From contig CM038469.1 of the NCBI GenBank assembly GCA_021464415.1, forward strand, positions 58,459,702 through 58,523,701: a stretch of DNA of 64,000 bases. The letters are read 5' to 3'. Below the pieces are notes generated by a model. The model did not search any database and had not been told where the DNA came from. It was given only the letters and a program-made list of their open reading frames with translations. Shown here piece after piece: positions 1 through 11,622 of the stretch (positions within the stretch are counted from its first letter, which is position 1; each line of letters begins with the position of its first letter). Made by a program: the position numbers and the translations under genes. The stretch comes from Lonicera japonica (taxonomy: Eukaryota > Streptophyta > Magnoliopsida > Dipsacales > Caprifoliaceae).

Positions 1-640
1 TAAAAAGGGTGTTTTTTCTTTTTTGTAAATAAAAAATAAGGGATTCTTTGCTTGCAAACTTATCAAAACTGAAAAAAGATAATCATGATCAAAAAAAGAC
101 TTCGTAGGTGTATACAAGAACACCCATTTCAAAACACGTTATTATAACATTTTCAATATCTTAATTAAGTTCTCCAAATACTTTATCAAATAAAATCGAA
201 TCATTTTAAATACATAATTTTTTAATTGAATAATGGAAAGTGAACTAATTTAATAAGTAATTTTTTTTTACAAAGAAGTTAAAACTAATTATATACTTAT
301 AATACAAAATATTATTTTAAAAATAATTTATTTTATTATATTTACTGCACACATGTAAAATGTTCTCTAAAATTAATAAATATTTATGGTTGTGTACTCA
401 ACACGTCCGTAATCTTAAATTTTAAAATCTAATTTAAATATATCTGTATTATATCATATGATCATATCAACTCTCCTACTTTCCATCTGTTAGAATTTTC
501 TTAAAAATAAAATAAAATATATCTTCTCCAGTAATTACCAACAAATAATACAAGCCCACCCAAACAACGCCTAATAAGGCCTTTGTGACTTTCCTACGTA
601 AAACCTAAACCAAAACCTAAACCTAAACCTAAACGGAAAC
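1..640. other. Intergenic DNA upstream of the ubiquitin protease gene
   Basis: AT-rich non-coding sequence. No ORF of note, no repeat with clear ends and no recognisable element is visible up to about position 600. The last 40 bases form the CCTAAA-rich stretch described separately. Confidence 0.6.
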
Positions 641-673
641 CCCTCCCCCCCCCTCTCTCTCTCTCTCTCTCTG
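601..673 (+). promoter_or_regulatory. CCTAAA hexamer run and CT tract in the proximal promoter
   Basis: From 601 to about 635 the sequence is made of CCTAAA-type units that resemble degenerate plant telomere repeat (CCCTAAA). A C-run and a CT dinucleotide tract follow to about 672. CT-rich patches just upstream of the transcription start are common in plant promoters, so transcription of the protease gene probably starts close to here. That is an inference, and no convincing TATA box is visible. Confidence 0.4.
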
Positions 674-735
674 CGCTAAACTAGTCCTTCTCTATCCACA
701 AAGTATAGTCTTTCTCTATCTACAAAGTACGGTCG

Positions 736-900
736 ATGAGCAGCGGTTCAACAATCCGATCCATAAAGGGAGAGGGTACTTCCATTAAATGCTCTGTTCT
801 TTCTCCTTCTTCTTCTCAATCTCTATTTGTTTCATGTCTTCAATCGATGTTTCTCTCTTCTCCTCTTTTCTCTCTGCAAATACGCGGCCTCAAAGCCTAA
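736..900 (+). promoter_or_regulatory. Upstream ORF 1 in the 5' leader, 54 codons
   Basis: An ATG at 736 opens a 54-codon frame that ends with TAA at 898-900, 118 bases before the protease start codon. It is serine-rich and resembles no known domain. If transcription starts near the CT tract, ribosomes would meet this ATG first. Whether it is translated cannot be told from sequence alone. Confidence 0.35.
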
Positions 901-1025
901 TTTTCGAAACCCTAATTTTTGATTCATTACCTATACACTCACATTCCCTTTTTCTTCGGCGTAAATCTACTTCCAATTCGAGGTTTTTGTGTTCTACTAC
1001 TAAGTTATCTGCCCGGCATGAGTGA
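789..1025 (+). promoter_or_regulatory. Upstream ORF 2, 78 codons, overlapping the main start codon
   Basis: An ATG at 789 opens a 78-codon frame that runs past the protease ATG at 1018 in another frame and ends with TGA at 1023-1025. An upstream ORF overlapping the main start normally lowers its translation. The peptide is hydrophobic and serine-rich, with no known domain. It may be chance, because the leader has few stop codons. Confidence 0.35.
907..915 (+). promoter_or_regulatory. telo-box motif AAACCCTAA
   Basis: An exact AAACCCTAA lies in the presumed 5' leader. This motif is known from plant ribosomal-protein and cell-cycle promoters and is bound by telobox factors. Function here is inferred from the match only. 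Confidence 0.35.
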
Positions 1026-2075
1026 TTCTAAGGTATGTAACTTGATATTGTTGTTTGCTTTTTATTGATTTTGTACTTCTCTTTATATTTTCGTTTTTTG
1101 GTTATTTTTTTACTTGGTTTCATTATTTGGCTTGTGTTAGTCTAGTGATTTTGATTAAAGAAAAGTTAGCCTTTTTGCTGATGGAATGTCGAATTTTGAT
1201 GGTTTGTTATGCAAATTGTGGTTAAGGGAAGTGTAGATTAAATTAAACCACACAGAAAGAGAATTAAAGAATTACACAGTGAAATAAGCAGTGTATGATA
1301 CTAGTAGTTATTTTATGTAATTGAGACTTTACCCCTAATACAACACAGAAAGAGAATTAAAGAATTACACAGTGAAATAAGCAGTGTATGATGCTAGTAG
1401 TTATTTTATGTAATTGAGACTTTACCCCTAATACAAGGAACCCTAAGCTATTCAATCCAATAATTTACTTCCAATTCGAGGTTTTTGTGTTCTACTACTC
1501 AATTCTCTGCCCAACTTGAGTGATCCTAAGGTTGGTAACTTTGATATCGTTTTTTACTCTTTAACAAGTCTGTACTTTGTTTGTATCTTTGATATTAGGT
1601 TGTGTTGGTTACTCTCTACTGATTTTGATTTAGCAGAGAACGATTTAGCTATTTGCTCATTGTTATTCTGGCATTTTTGAGTAGATAAGCTATTTTTTTA
1701 ATGGGATTTTGAATTTTGAACTTTATTTATGCTTTTGATAATTTGTTGTGTTGATTTAGTGATTTTGTTTGGAGAGAGAATGATTTAGCTTTGTTTTTCA
1801 GTAGATTATAGATGAAGAAAAGTTACTTTGTTTTTTGCTGTTGGAATGTTGAATTTCGATGCAGTTTTAGTTGTGAGAAGTATAGATTAAAATGCACAAG
1901 AAAGGGAATTGAAAAACTAGCAGGTGAAATAAGCACTATATGGTGCTAATAGCTATTTTGTTGTTGGGAAGGTGGCAATTACCCACTGCAAATACTGTTA
2001 AGACTTTGCCTAAAATAACACTGCAGTTCACTTATCCTTAATACTAGTAACCCTAATTTATTCATTCTAAATATA
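968..2075 (+). repeat. Tandem duplication containing UBP24 exon 1 and part of intron 1
   Basis: The stretch from 968 (end of the leader, exon 1, start of intron 1) is repeated from 1467, about 499 bases later. The leader and exon sequence is nearly identical over some 70 bases. Further blocks of intron 1, for example 1146-1202 and 1250-1460, recur in more diverged form at about 1815-1870 and 1895-2070. In the second copy the start codon is TTG (1516-1518) and the donor GTATGT has become GTTGGT, so the copied exon should be inert. Confidence 0.75.
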
Positions 2076-5000
2076 CCTTTGAGTTTGTGCGGGATAACAT
2101 CAAAACCTTCAAACATGAATCTTTGCTGCTACAAGCCTCCATAGTTTGCTAGAAAATCAGCAGTCTTGTTATTCTTTCTATGTGTACGGTAAAGCTGGTC
2201 ATTGAGAAGGTGAATTAATCATATCTTTAATGTCTTTGATCAGATTCACAATCTTCCAAGAGTTTTCAATCTTCATTTCCAATTTTCGAATTAAAACCTG
2301 GGAGTAAGCATAAAAGTCTATTGAAAATACCTTTATCAGAACATGTAGACCCTGAAGCAGTGCTCCAGCTTCATCTTCCATGTTTGAAAAAATACCATAA
2401 AGTGGGGGTGGGGATGGTCTTATTAGAAGTTGTTTTTGGGTTAGTTTTATTTTTGTTGTTTGCTGGGGATATCTTGTCCCCTTTATTTGTAACTTTTTCA
2501 GTTGCAATAAATTTTATTTTTCTTATGAAAAAATAGAAAACCCATCATAATTTGAATTTACATTATTGAACCCTCAGATAAAATGTACTGTACATAGCAT
2601 ACTTACAGCACATTTGCCCAATAAAAAAATAAAGATCATCTCTTCAATTCAGACTTCAGAGTAGGAATGGTTGTAACTTCATTACAACTTCTGTTTTGCG
2701 AATTGAAGTTTCAATAGAAGGATAGATCCAACAATATCCTGCATGTCTTACTAAAAACACCCTGGTTTGTTGCAATGTTTGCATTAGGGTAGGAATATAT
2801 ATATGTGTGTGTTACTTAGTGTGCTTCTTCGGTTAATTCAAATGGAATGTTGGAGGATTGTTTTAAGTGTGGGTCCCAACCCCTCCCCCCCCAAAATGAT
2901 TTGTCGAAATTATATCTGCCCACTATCTCATTATTAATTTGATTCTAAGCTTTTTTCCCCCTTCACTTGCAGGTTTTTGTATTTGGGTCGTTTTCTGAAG
3001 ATGAAACCAGGTCAATCCTCACTCAGTCGCCGAAAAGCGCTGAAAAGCCTGTGGAAAATAAAGTTTCACCAGTGGCTTCGTTGAATTCCCTGCCTGATTT
3101 GTCATTTGGTAGTTTTGACAGTGTATTCGGACAATTGGATTCTTCAAAGGGTACAACAGTTTCTCTGCCCTCTCATAAATTAGATTCATCAAAGGGGTCG
3201 TCAGTATCTCAGCCCTCTAAGATTCATAAGGACAGCAAATCCAACGGTGCAAAAACAGCCAATGATCACTTGCCTGGATCTTGTGGAATTTTAAAGGAAA
3301 ATGGAGGCATTCTCCACCATCCCAAGCTCTCGCCTCTTAGTAATGGCAATACGGAACCGAAAACGATCGATGGAATTGGTTTAGCTCCTTTACATATATC
3401 TGAAAAGGAAATTGGTCCTTCAAAAGAATTCCCTAGTTTGAATAAAGAAAAGCTTGATGGTATCAAATCAAGTGAAGGAATTTTGAATGGGACTGTTAAC
3501 GAACATTTTGAAAATAATACTCATAAGGCCTCTAACGGGCCTGCTGTAACAGTTGGAGGAGACTTGCTACCTCGAGGCTTAATCAACTCGGGGAATTTGT
3601 GCTTTCTCAATGCAACACTGCAGGCTCTTTTATCCTGTTCACAATTAGTTAAGCTCTTACAGGAACTAAGAATTCGTAGTGTCTCAAAGGTTTGCTCTTT
3701 TTTTTTTTCCCGTTTATATGACAAAGTTATGAGGGCTTTTTTGACTTTGCCCTCTGTTGACCTGTTCTCAATGTAAAATTAGTTTTACCCTCCTGTTTTC
3801 ATACTCATTACACTTTGCCCTCGCGTGTGGGGGAAATATCAAAGACACTAACACCCCCCCCCCCCCCCCCCCCTTTGACTTAATCCCCTGTTTTATGTAA
3901 TTTTTTGAGATTCCCTGCATCCAGAAGTAGAGTATGAAAATAGGGGTGGAGGTAAGTCTAATGGCATGGCAAACTCAAAAAAGCCCTATATATATTTATG
4001 TTATTTGGATCCTACTAGCTTCTTATGGTTGAAAATGGAACAAAATCTTTCTTTGTTCTTCAGTAATTTCCTTTTTATTTTTTGTTAGGTTGTCTATCCA
4101 ACATTGGCTGCATTTGCTGAATTTGTCTCTAACTTTGAGATGCCCGTTGGTGCAAGCCCTAATAAGAAAGATACGACTGGTCTTGAAACTGGTAGGCCTT
4201 TCAGCCCTGCCATGTTTGAAGGAGTTTTGAGAAAGTTTACTCCTGATGTACCAAATAGCATCTCTGGCAGGCCAAGGTTTGTGATTATATTGAATCATTT
4301 TTTCCTCTTCATCTTAAATCCTTGGATTCCTAGTTTGTTGTTGTAGGTTTAGCTTAATTCAGGATTCTTTACCCTGCACTTTATGTATTAGCTTGCCAAA
4401 ATATGGCGTTTATGATGTGATTCCTTTCGCTTAAATTTACTTTCTTTAGTTTGCAGACTTTTTGAGGGTTTTCTTTACGAGAAAACACAAAGGGTATGGT
4501 TTGATTGTAAGCATGGAAGTAGGGTATAATTGAATAGATAATTGGTTTCTAGGCAATTGAAGCCCCTGGAAAAGCGTTTGAGATTGATTGATTGCATTTG
4601 TTTCCTAAGTGGAAAGCATGAACTTTTCCAGCTGAAGTGTTTTTATTGTAGATTGTTAAACCTAAATTTAACCTTTTGCTTTTGGAGCTTTTCTACCTTA
4701 TCTAGAATCCAAAAAACCATGAGGGTGCTAAAAGATGAATTGCCTAGAACTGTACATCACTCTTGTAATATGGAATTATCTAGAAAAAATAGGCAGTCAA
4801 TCAGCAGCGACAGGTAAGAAAAATACTATATTCTTTTGGAAAAGAAAATACATATATATTATTTTCTCAACTTTTCCAAGGAAAACTTTGGCTATCAAAC
4901 ACACATAAATTGGGCCCAGGTCTCTAAAACCCGGAAACAGTAGCCGATTTACTTTCTTGTTTGCTCATGTTTCTTTGAACTAAAATCATTGTGGGGGAGG

Positions 5001-8000
5001 GTAATACAGTAAAACATGTAGACAACTAATCAAAAGTTGTTAACTGCAAGTGACGACTGAATGATCTCCTGGAGTCTGCTTCGTACTTAGTAACGGATCC
5101 AGCTCTAAAGTAAGAATTAGATTAGAGTTTTGAAATCTGGACAATTAATTTAAATTGACGGTTCAGATTTGAGTCCTTGTCAGATTTAAAATTAATGGTA
5201 AGTGATTTTTGTCACTTTAGAGGAGCCAGATCCCTTGGTTATAGCAATGGCGTATTTTTTCAAAAGGGACCTTGTGAAGTTAGTTTATGATTATTCCCAA
5301 TTTTCAGGCAAGAAGATGCACAAGAGTTTTTGAGTTTTATCATGCACCAAATGCATGATGAATTACTTAAGCTTGAAGGACAATCATTAAGTGGAAGTGG
5401 CATCAAATCATCAATTGTTTCTTCTGCTGAAGATGAAGAGTGGGAGACAGTTGGACCCAAGAATAAATCTGCAGTGACAAGAACACAAACTTTTGTTCCT
5501 TCAGAACTAAGTGCAATTTTTGGAGGACAATTGAGAAGTGTTGTGAAGGCAAGAGGTAAACCTATATAGCATCTGACAGATATATAATTATGATTCAACT
5601 TTCCAAAAGACTTGCTTTGTATTCTTGTTACTGTAATATTGATATATAATTTTATACAATTTAGTTAACCTTATTGCATCTGCAATAGTTGTATAAATCC
5701 AGTGTCTTTGCACAAAATTTGTAGTTTAATAAACTCTCTCCAATAACACCAACAAATGTTACATGTCATTTTATTAAATTCTTCATAATTTTTCTTGCAT
5801 TTTTGATAATGACAATGGATCTTGTTTTAAAAAAATCGGCCAAGTAGGTTTTAGATATGTAATTTTAATTAAAATTCGAATGTTGTATTAAAAGTTATTG
5901 CATTTTAAAGTTTTATATTATAACAAAATTGAGGGAAGAGAAAGCTGACGTGGTAGTGTAAATTGGGTGTGTATCTTACACATCCATTTTACACAAAACC
6001 CACTTATACACAAATATTGAAGCTTTTTTGTACAGTGTAAATTTTACACAAAACCTACTTTTACACAAGCACTGGTGATGCTCATAGGTATTGTACAATT
6101 TTTTCATATAAACGTAAGCAATCCCAAGAATGCTGTAAAAGGTTTCATAAATCCAAAACATTGGTCAATGTAACAATCAAGAATAATGATTTTAACGGAC
6201 AAGGTCCATTGATGAAACATGGATATTTTACTATTTTATCAAAACAGGTTTTTTTTTTGGTCTGAAGTTTCATGTGTATCTTATGAATTTCCGTGTGATA
6301 CTTGTATACCAGGAAACAAAGCCTCTGCTACTGTTCAACCATTTCTTTTGCTGCATCTTGATGTTTCCCATGAAACTGTTCGTACTATTGAGGATGCTCT
6401 ACGCTTATTCTCTGCTCCAGAAACACTTGAGGAGTATCGTACATCAACAACCGTGAAGGTATAGTTTTCTTCTTTGATATTTTATTTTGGTGTTTTACTA
6501 TATTATTATTTGCTGGAAATTCCATTTGAGATCTTGTAAAGAAACTTATAATTTCCAACATGTCGAAGTTATGTGTCCTAATAATGCAAAAGTTCTTGCT
6601 AGATGTTAGTTTGGTTCTTTATTATGATACTAGTAATAACTCATGCTTATGGCACTACCCATGTTTATTATGTTTACACAATTTTATGAATTCATTGGCT
6701 CCAAAGTAATGGTTTTATAATCAAGTATTACTATTAATAATTAATTTTTTTTTTGAGTATTTATATTATACACGTGAATTGGACACTGTGTAAATTGAGA
6801 CATTTTTAAAGGGAAAATTAGAAAAAGATTGTAGATGTTGTGAAGGAGGCAGAGAGAGTAGATGGGAGCTTGAACAGTGAGGGTCCCCTTTTGAAGAAAG
6901 AGTGAGATCTGTGAGAGAGCAATTTATGAGAGTGTAGTATGTAGGTCCCATTATGAAGTGGCATTTGTTCTAGGTGTCTAATGGTTGGGATCTTTTATCT
7001 TTGAACGCCAATAATTTCTATATTATAGAAAGGAATAGAAATATCCTTTCTTCTTGCAGAGAAAGGAACATGAAAAGTATCAAGAATGTCTGTATTCATT
7101 TATATTTCAGCTGGTTAAAGAAAAATTGCAAATTCGATTGTATTATTGAAACCTGAATATATATGTAGATAAAATGAAAACAGGTCTCTCTGTCTGTCTG
7201 TCTCTCCCCCCCCCCCCCCCCCCCCCCCATTAATTGTGATTCATGCCACTTTACAAAACATCTTGAACCATTATATTGCAATTCTATTTTTGAGCTGGGC
7301 GTCAGGAACATAAACTAAGATCATATCAATTTATTAACAGCTCTAAAGTGTATCTTATAGTTGAGGATGTCACTGCACGCGCGTGCGTGCACTTGTGTGT
7401 GTGAGGGAGTGGGAAGGGGAGGCTTAAGGGATTAACTTTTACTACCAAAACGTATGTTTAAAATATCATGTTTAGGAGGTGGAACACGATGTTTCACCAT
7501 ACATGTGAACTTGGGTATCATATATATTGATGCATTATCTTATCTTCCAGGCTGGAGTTGTGAGTGCAAGAAAATCAATAAACATACAGACACTTCCAAA
7601 GATAATGATACTTCACCTAATGAGGTTCGGCTATGGAAGCCATGGAAGCACAAAGTTGCACAAGCCTGTACGCTTTCCCCTTGAATTGGTTTTAAGTCGC
7701 GATTTGCTTGTTTCTCCAACTACTGAGGTAATAATTTTCCTTCACGTTCTTCCCTTTTGGTCAAGTCACATAAAGGATTGGCCAAAAAACTTCATTTCAG
7801 TCAAATGAATTTATATCCTCTAATTACTCCTGTGACCCTGTCTATCTCAAAAAGATGGTCTCAATTTGCCTTTGGGCTTTGGTACTTTTTAAGGAAAAAC
7901 TAATTTCAACCAATCAATGGTCATGAATACAACTCATTTTCTATTGTGAAATTTGGTATGCTAATTATATCCCGAAAAGGAAATGGAACTATCAATGTGA

Positions 8001-9874
8001 GACATCCCGGAAAGGAAAGTGGGATCATCTTTTTTGAGACGGAGGGTGTATATCTTTAAATCTATATTCTGCTTAGACCGCCTCTGTTTTGTCTAAAGTC
8101 TAGCAATCCTGTGTTTTGCAAAATGCCTAAAGCTTCCCTTGTGTACTAGGGCAGAAACCTCCTTTTCGCAAACGAAAGTAGGAAAAACGATTAGTCAATG
8201 CTAAAGTATTTTCTCAATACCGTAAGTACCCATATTGACCGAGCATACTATTATATATACATAGAATTCTACTCCATCCATCCCTAATTAAAAGTTCATG
8301 TTTGACTTTTACATTCTTTAAGAACGCACTAATTTAAGCAGAATCAATGGTTTAGGACAAAACTTTGGTAGGCTTATTATATTAGAAGGAAAGTGGTTCT
8401 TTAATTTGGGATAGAGGGAATATTTTTCATAACGAAGTTCATTTTTAATGTTTATTTGGTATTAAAGAAAGGTATAATAACGATTTTGTCATTTTTCTAA
8501 TGGTTTTTAGAAGAAAAAGGTCCTGTACATTTTGTTTTTCTCAAAAGAATCAAAGTTGGGGGAAATGGCATTTTGCAAAGTGTATGTTTGACTGGAGTTT
8601 CGTCAAAACACAAAAGGGTCCAAGTGGAATTTACCCTATCTTTTTTTATATAACTAAATTCTTTCCTTGTGTTGGATTTGTTTATATATTTCTTACTGTG
8701 AATTATCATTTTTAAATTACGAGTTGCATTTTATTAGGAATTATATGCTGCTAAAATCAGTATTGATGGTATTGACATTATCAATCAGTCAACCTATTTC
8801 CTTATCTAAAATGCGCCATTTTTATGAACAATTCGAAATTTAAACTAGTAAAAGATACAATTAACATGCAGTCCGTAGCCCCAAATATCCTTTTGTCAAT
8901 TTTCTCTAATAGTTTTATGGATCTATAACTTAAATTTCAATTGAAACTAGTTAAAGAGAATGCAGCTATATTCTTCAGATATGTTTCTTTTTCTTTTATC
9001 AATTTCTCTTTTGTGCAAATGTGTTGTGTCTGTGGATATCATAAGATACTGCAAAAGAGATACAAGTTATTTTATCATACGTTTTTAGAGGTGCGTGGTA
9101 AGAAACCGGCAGTCATGGCCTATACCATACTTATAAAATTACGCTAACGTGCCGAAAAGATTGTGCTAAATGAGCTCTGTATATGACAAAAATTATCAGA
9201 GGAATAGCACCCGTTTTAGATGTTTAAGGATGTGTTTGATTGGAATTATTTACATGGAAAAGTTTTGAAATTTAGGGGGGGAGGTGGTTTTTGAATTATA
9301 TAGAAACAGAGTTAACCAGGCTAAACTAATATGTACCAAAGAATTAGTTCCATGAAGAATTATTCAATTGAACTCCACTAAACATATAAAACATGATAAT
9401 TTGAGTGTTTTAAATGGAAAAGATGTGCAATCAAAGAAACCATAACAAAAAACAAAATCCCTCTACTGGTTAATCTTATATAAATATACTTAGGTTGTAA
9501 CCCGTGCCCAAGGCACTATCCAACTTAAAAAAAAGCATCTTCAATCTCAATCACAATTCTTTTTCCCATTTACATTTTCAAGATTCAAAAACCATTGCCC
9601 CTTATTATATATATATATATATAAATATTTGGCTATAAAAGGCAGATCTGGGGGTTGTAATATTCTGAGTGAACTGTTCTTGCAGGGACGGAGATATCAA
9701 CTTGTTTCCACAATTACCCACCACGGAAAGGAAGCGTCAAAGGGGCATTATACTGCAGATGCTTGTTACCATGATGACCAGTGGCTGCGTTTTGATGATG
9801 CATCCGTCACTGCCGTTGGTACAAGTAAGGTGTTGCACGACCAAGCCTACGTACTCTTTTACAGACAACTATAA
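1018..9874 (+). CDS. UBP24: Ubiquitin carboxyl-terminal hydrolase 24-like (USP/UBP family), seven exons
   Basis: Deubiquitinase, a cysteine protease that removes ubiquitin from proteins. Exons placed at 1018-1032, 2973-3689, 4089-4276, 5308-5555, 6313-6458, 7551-7727 and 9686-9874. All have GT-AG borders and matching phases, giving 559 residues, close to the roughly 550 of Arabidopsis UBP24. The start MSDSK joins VFVFGSF, as I recall for the family. Residues about 10-200 are Ser/Gly/Asn-rich and probably disordered. The USP domain begins near 205 with the Cys box [18 protein letters not shown] (catalytic Cys215). The QEDAQEF motif spans the exon 3/4 junction. The His box is in exon 7: SKGHYTAD gives His518, and WLRFDDASV supplies the acidic partner (Asp534/535). 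No stop or frame break is seen. Introns are 0.4-2.0 kb and hold repeats, including Stowaway-like elements. The fold and USP10-type relation are family knowledge; substrates are unknown. Confidence 0.93.
1250..1436 (+). repeat. 93-bp tandem repeat, two copies, in UBP24 intron 1
   Basis: The block starting ACACAGAAAGAG at 1250 is repeated at 1343 with a period of 93 bases and almost no differences, so this duplication is recent. A third, older relative lies near 1895 within the larger duplication. Confidence 0.8.
3854..3873. repeat. Poly-C run of 20 in UBP24 intron 2
   Basis: An uninterrupted run of 20 C bases. Such runs are rare in AT-rich plant DNA and hard to sequence, so the exact length is uncertain. 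Confidence 0.85.
7206..7228. repeat. Poly-C run of 23 in UBP24 intron 5
   Basis: An uninterrupted run of 23 C bases preceded by CTGT/CT repeats. It is the second long poly-C tract in introns of the same gene. Confidence 0.85.
7834..8050. mobile_element. Stowaway-like MITE in UBP24 intron 6 (diverged)
   Basis: The left end (about 7834, reading GACCCTGTCTATCTCAAAAA) and the right end (8028-8050, TTTTTTGAGACGGAGGGTG) are inverted copies of each other. They resemble the CTCCCTCCGTYYC termini of Stowaway elements. The element has no coding capacity. Exact ends are uncertain because the left end is worn. Confidence 0.5.
8272..8420. mobile_element. Stowaway-like MITE in UBP24 intron 6, 149 bp
   Basis: Termini CTCCATCCATCCC (left) and GGGATAGAGGGAA (right) are inverted repeats of the Stowaway type. 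TA dinucleotides flank both sides (8270-8271 and 8421-8422), as expected for Tc1/mariner-mobilised elements. Confidence 0.6.
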
Positions 9875-10400
9875 AGAATAATTAGGACTGTCGTCCTCTA
9901 AATTCACCCGACAAGAAGAGAGTTTTATCGCGTTCAAGTAAGCTTATGGGAAGCCTTAAATGCAAGCATACAAGTTATTTTGGATCTCAATCTGCGTGGA
10001 ATATCTTGTGGGGAGGAATTGAAAAGGTTTCATTGAAAATTTTGTTGTTTTCTTTTTAATTATACAATATATATGTGGTTTATGCAATACAATACTACTT
10101 TGGTCACAGGGTTTGGTTGGTGTTGTTAACACATTATGAGAGGCTTGAGATTCAAATTGTTATCTTTGTTGTATAGAGCTAGTACAAACCACTCTCGCCT
10201 GTTTAAAGGGATATCGTTCTTGGATTTCTAGTGGCTAGTCCACCTTGCAAGATTCTTGTGTTGGTGCGATTATTGAATAGATGTGTTCATTGGCTTATAA
10301 ACTAACCTGTGTGTTAATGAGGTTTGTTCTTTTCCTTTTTTTCCATTTGACCTGATTCCTTCAAATGTAGTGTTATTTTCTCACTTTAATATACCCATGT
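9875..10400 (+). other. Probable 3' untranslated region of UBP24
   Basis: Non-coding, T-rich sequence directly after the UBP24 stop codon. No exact AATAAA signal stands out, so the polyadenylation point is not fixed. The T-rich area near 10330-10350 is a plausible end. Confidence 0.4.
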
Positions 10401-10412
10401 AAAACCATGTAA

Positions 10413-10580
10413 TTATACCGGGCCGCGGCTGGCAAAACGGAATAGGGGTGGCTTCAAGGTCACTGGTATGCAGGGTGGGTTCGTGGTTTTCAATGTAAAA
10501 CCTGTCCCGGATTGGGTCTGGCATTTATTTTGGCGGGTTGGGTTCAAGTTCACCCAGACCTGACGATTTGCCATCCCAAC
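10413..10580. mobile_element. Short GC-rich repeat fragment, MITE-like
   Basis: This stretch is richer in G and C than its surroundings. The ends look inverted: GGCTGGCAAAACGG near 10428 against the reverse complement of the right end, GGGATGGCAAATCG near 10578. It looks like a small non-autonomous transposon, but no target duplication is evident. Confidence 0.35.
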
Positions 10581-11585
10581 TTTCATCTTGTGTCCTGCAA
10601 ATAACAGATAACAGTTTGTGAATCAGTTTGTACTTGGAAACTGAAATTAATGTATGACTGCTTTAGCTAGAATTGTATCTTCATGGATTGCCAATTTTCG
10701 CCTAGATTCCTGCAGTAATATTTATTGCCATCCTAATGTTCGCTGTGAGTCCAGTGATGAATTGTCTGTTTTGATCTCTAATGACAATGCCAATCCTAGT
10801 GTTGCATGAAGCTGCTCCATTTTTTGTATTAAGTTTGTAGACATTTTATTTGAGGCAGTCCATCCCAGAAAGAACTTGAGGTGTGTTGGTAATTTGGTGA
10901 TTATTTTCCAGATTGTTAGTAGGACCAAAACATTTGCCTCATTTTTTCTAGTTGTTTCATCACAGTGATGTGATTTTTTTGGCTGATGCGCTTGAAGAAT
11001 AAATTGTATGAAATCAAGTTCTTTCCAATTCAACCATTTCACGTCTTTGACATAAAAGATTCAAAAACTTAGCAGCATTTCATGGAGAATGGAGATTATC
11101 ATCAATATATCCGCATAGGGAACACAGAGCAGATGGGAGATTATTATGGATGGATAGCCGAAGGAAAGATTATACTTTTACAGGGCATGTTGGACTCCAC
11201 AGTTTATTCCTGTGGGTAGCAAACATTTTTATTTTGAGAATGTTAAGCGAACAAAAAGCTACAGAAAAAGTTGATCAAAAAACAGACTTGACGTTGTTTT
11301 GATAAAAGTAATGCAATGAGTGATGGTTAGCAGATCAATCAACTGTGTTTGTGAGTCAAATTTTTCTGTGTTTAGCATGTCTATTCTGTTTTAAAAACTT
11401 ACTCAAAGGTATGTGGAATTGATTGTGAAATTACTGGTCCGGTTTGGGAGCCAAGAGCGGTTGTACACTGCGGTGGAAATTGACAAAGGGATACCTTGAA
11501 TAGTAATCACAGCCCGCGCGCAGACGGAAACGAGGTGTTAAGAGGATATGATGGGGTCCTTTGACGCAGGCCATGCAGTCACTTG

Positions 11586-11622
<37 letters not shown>

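Noticed and set aside
601..636. True telomeric repeat or chromosome end
   Set aside because: Units are CCTAAA-like and degenerate over only about 35 bases, and sit in a promoter with normal sequence on both sides.
2199..2536. Overlapping frames in UBP24 intron 1
   Set aside because: They lie within a well-defined intron, have no conserved domain, and open on both strands by chance.
10722..11042. 106-codon - strand frame downstream of UBP24
   Set aside because: No recognisable domain, no plausible exon neighbours, and antisense to the probable 3' flank of UBP24.
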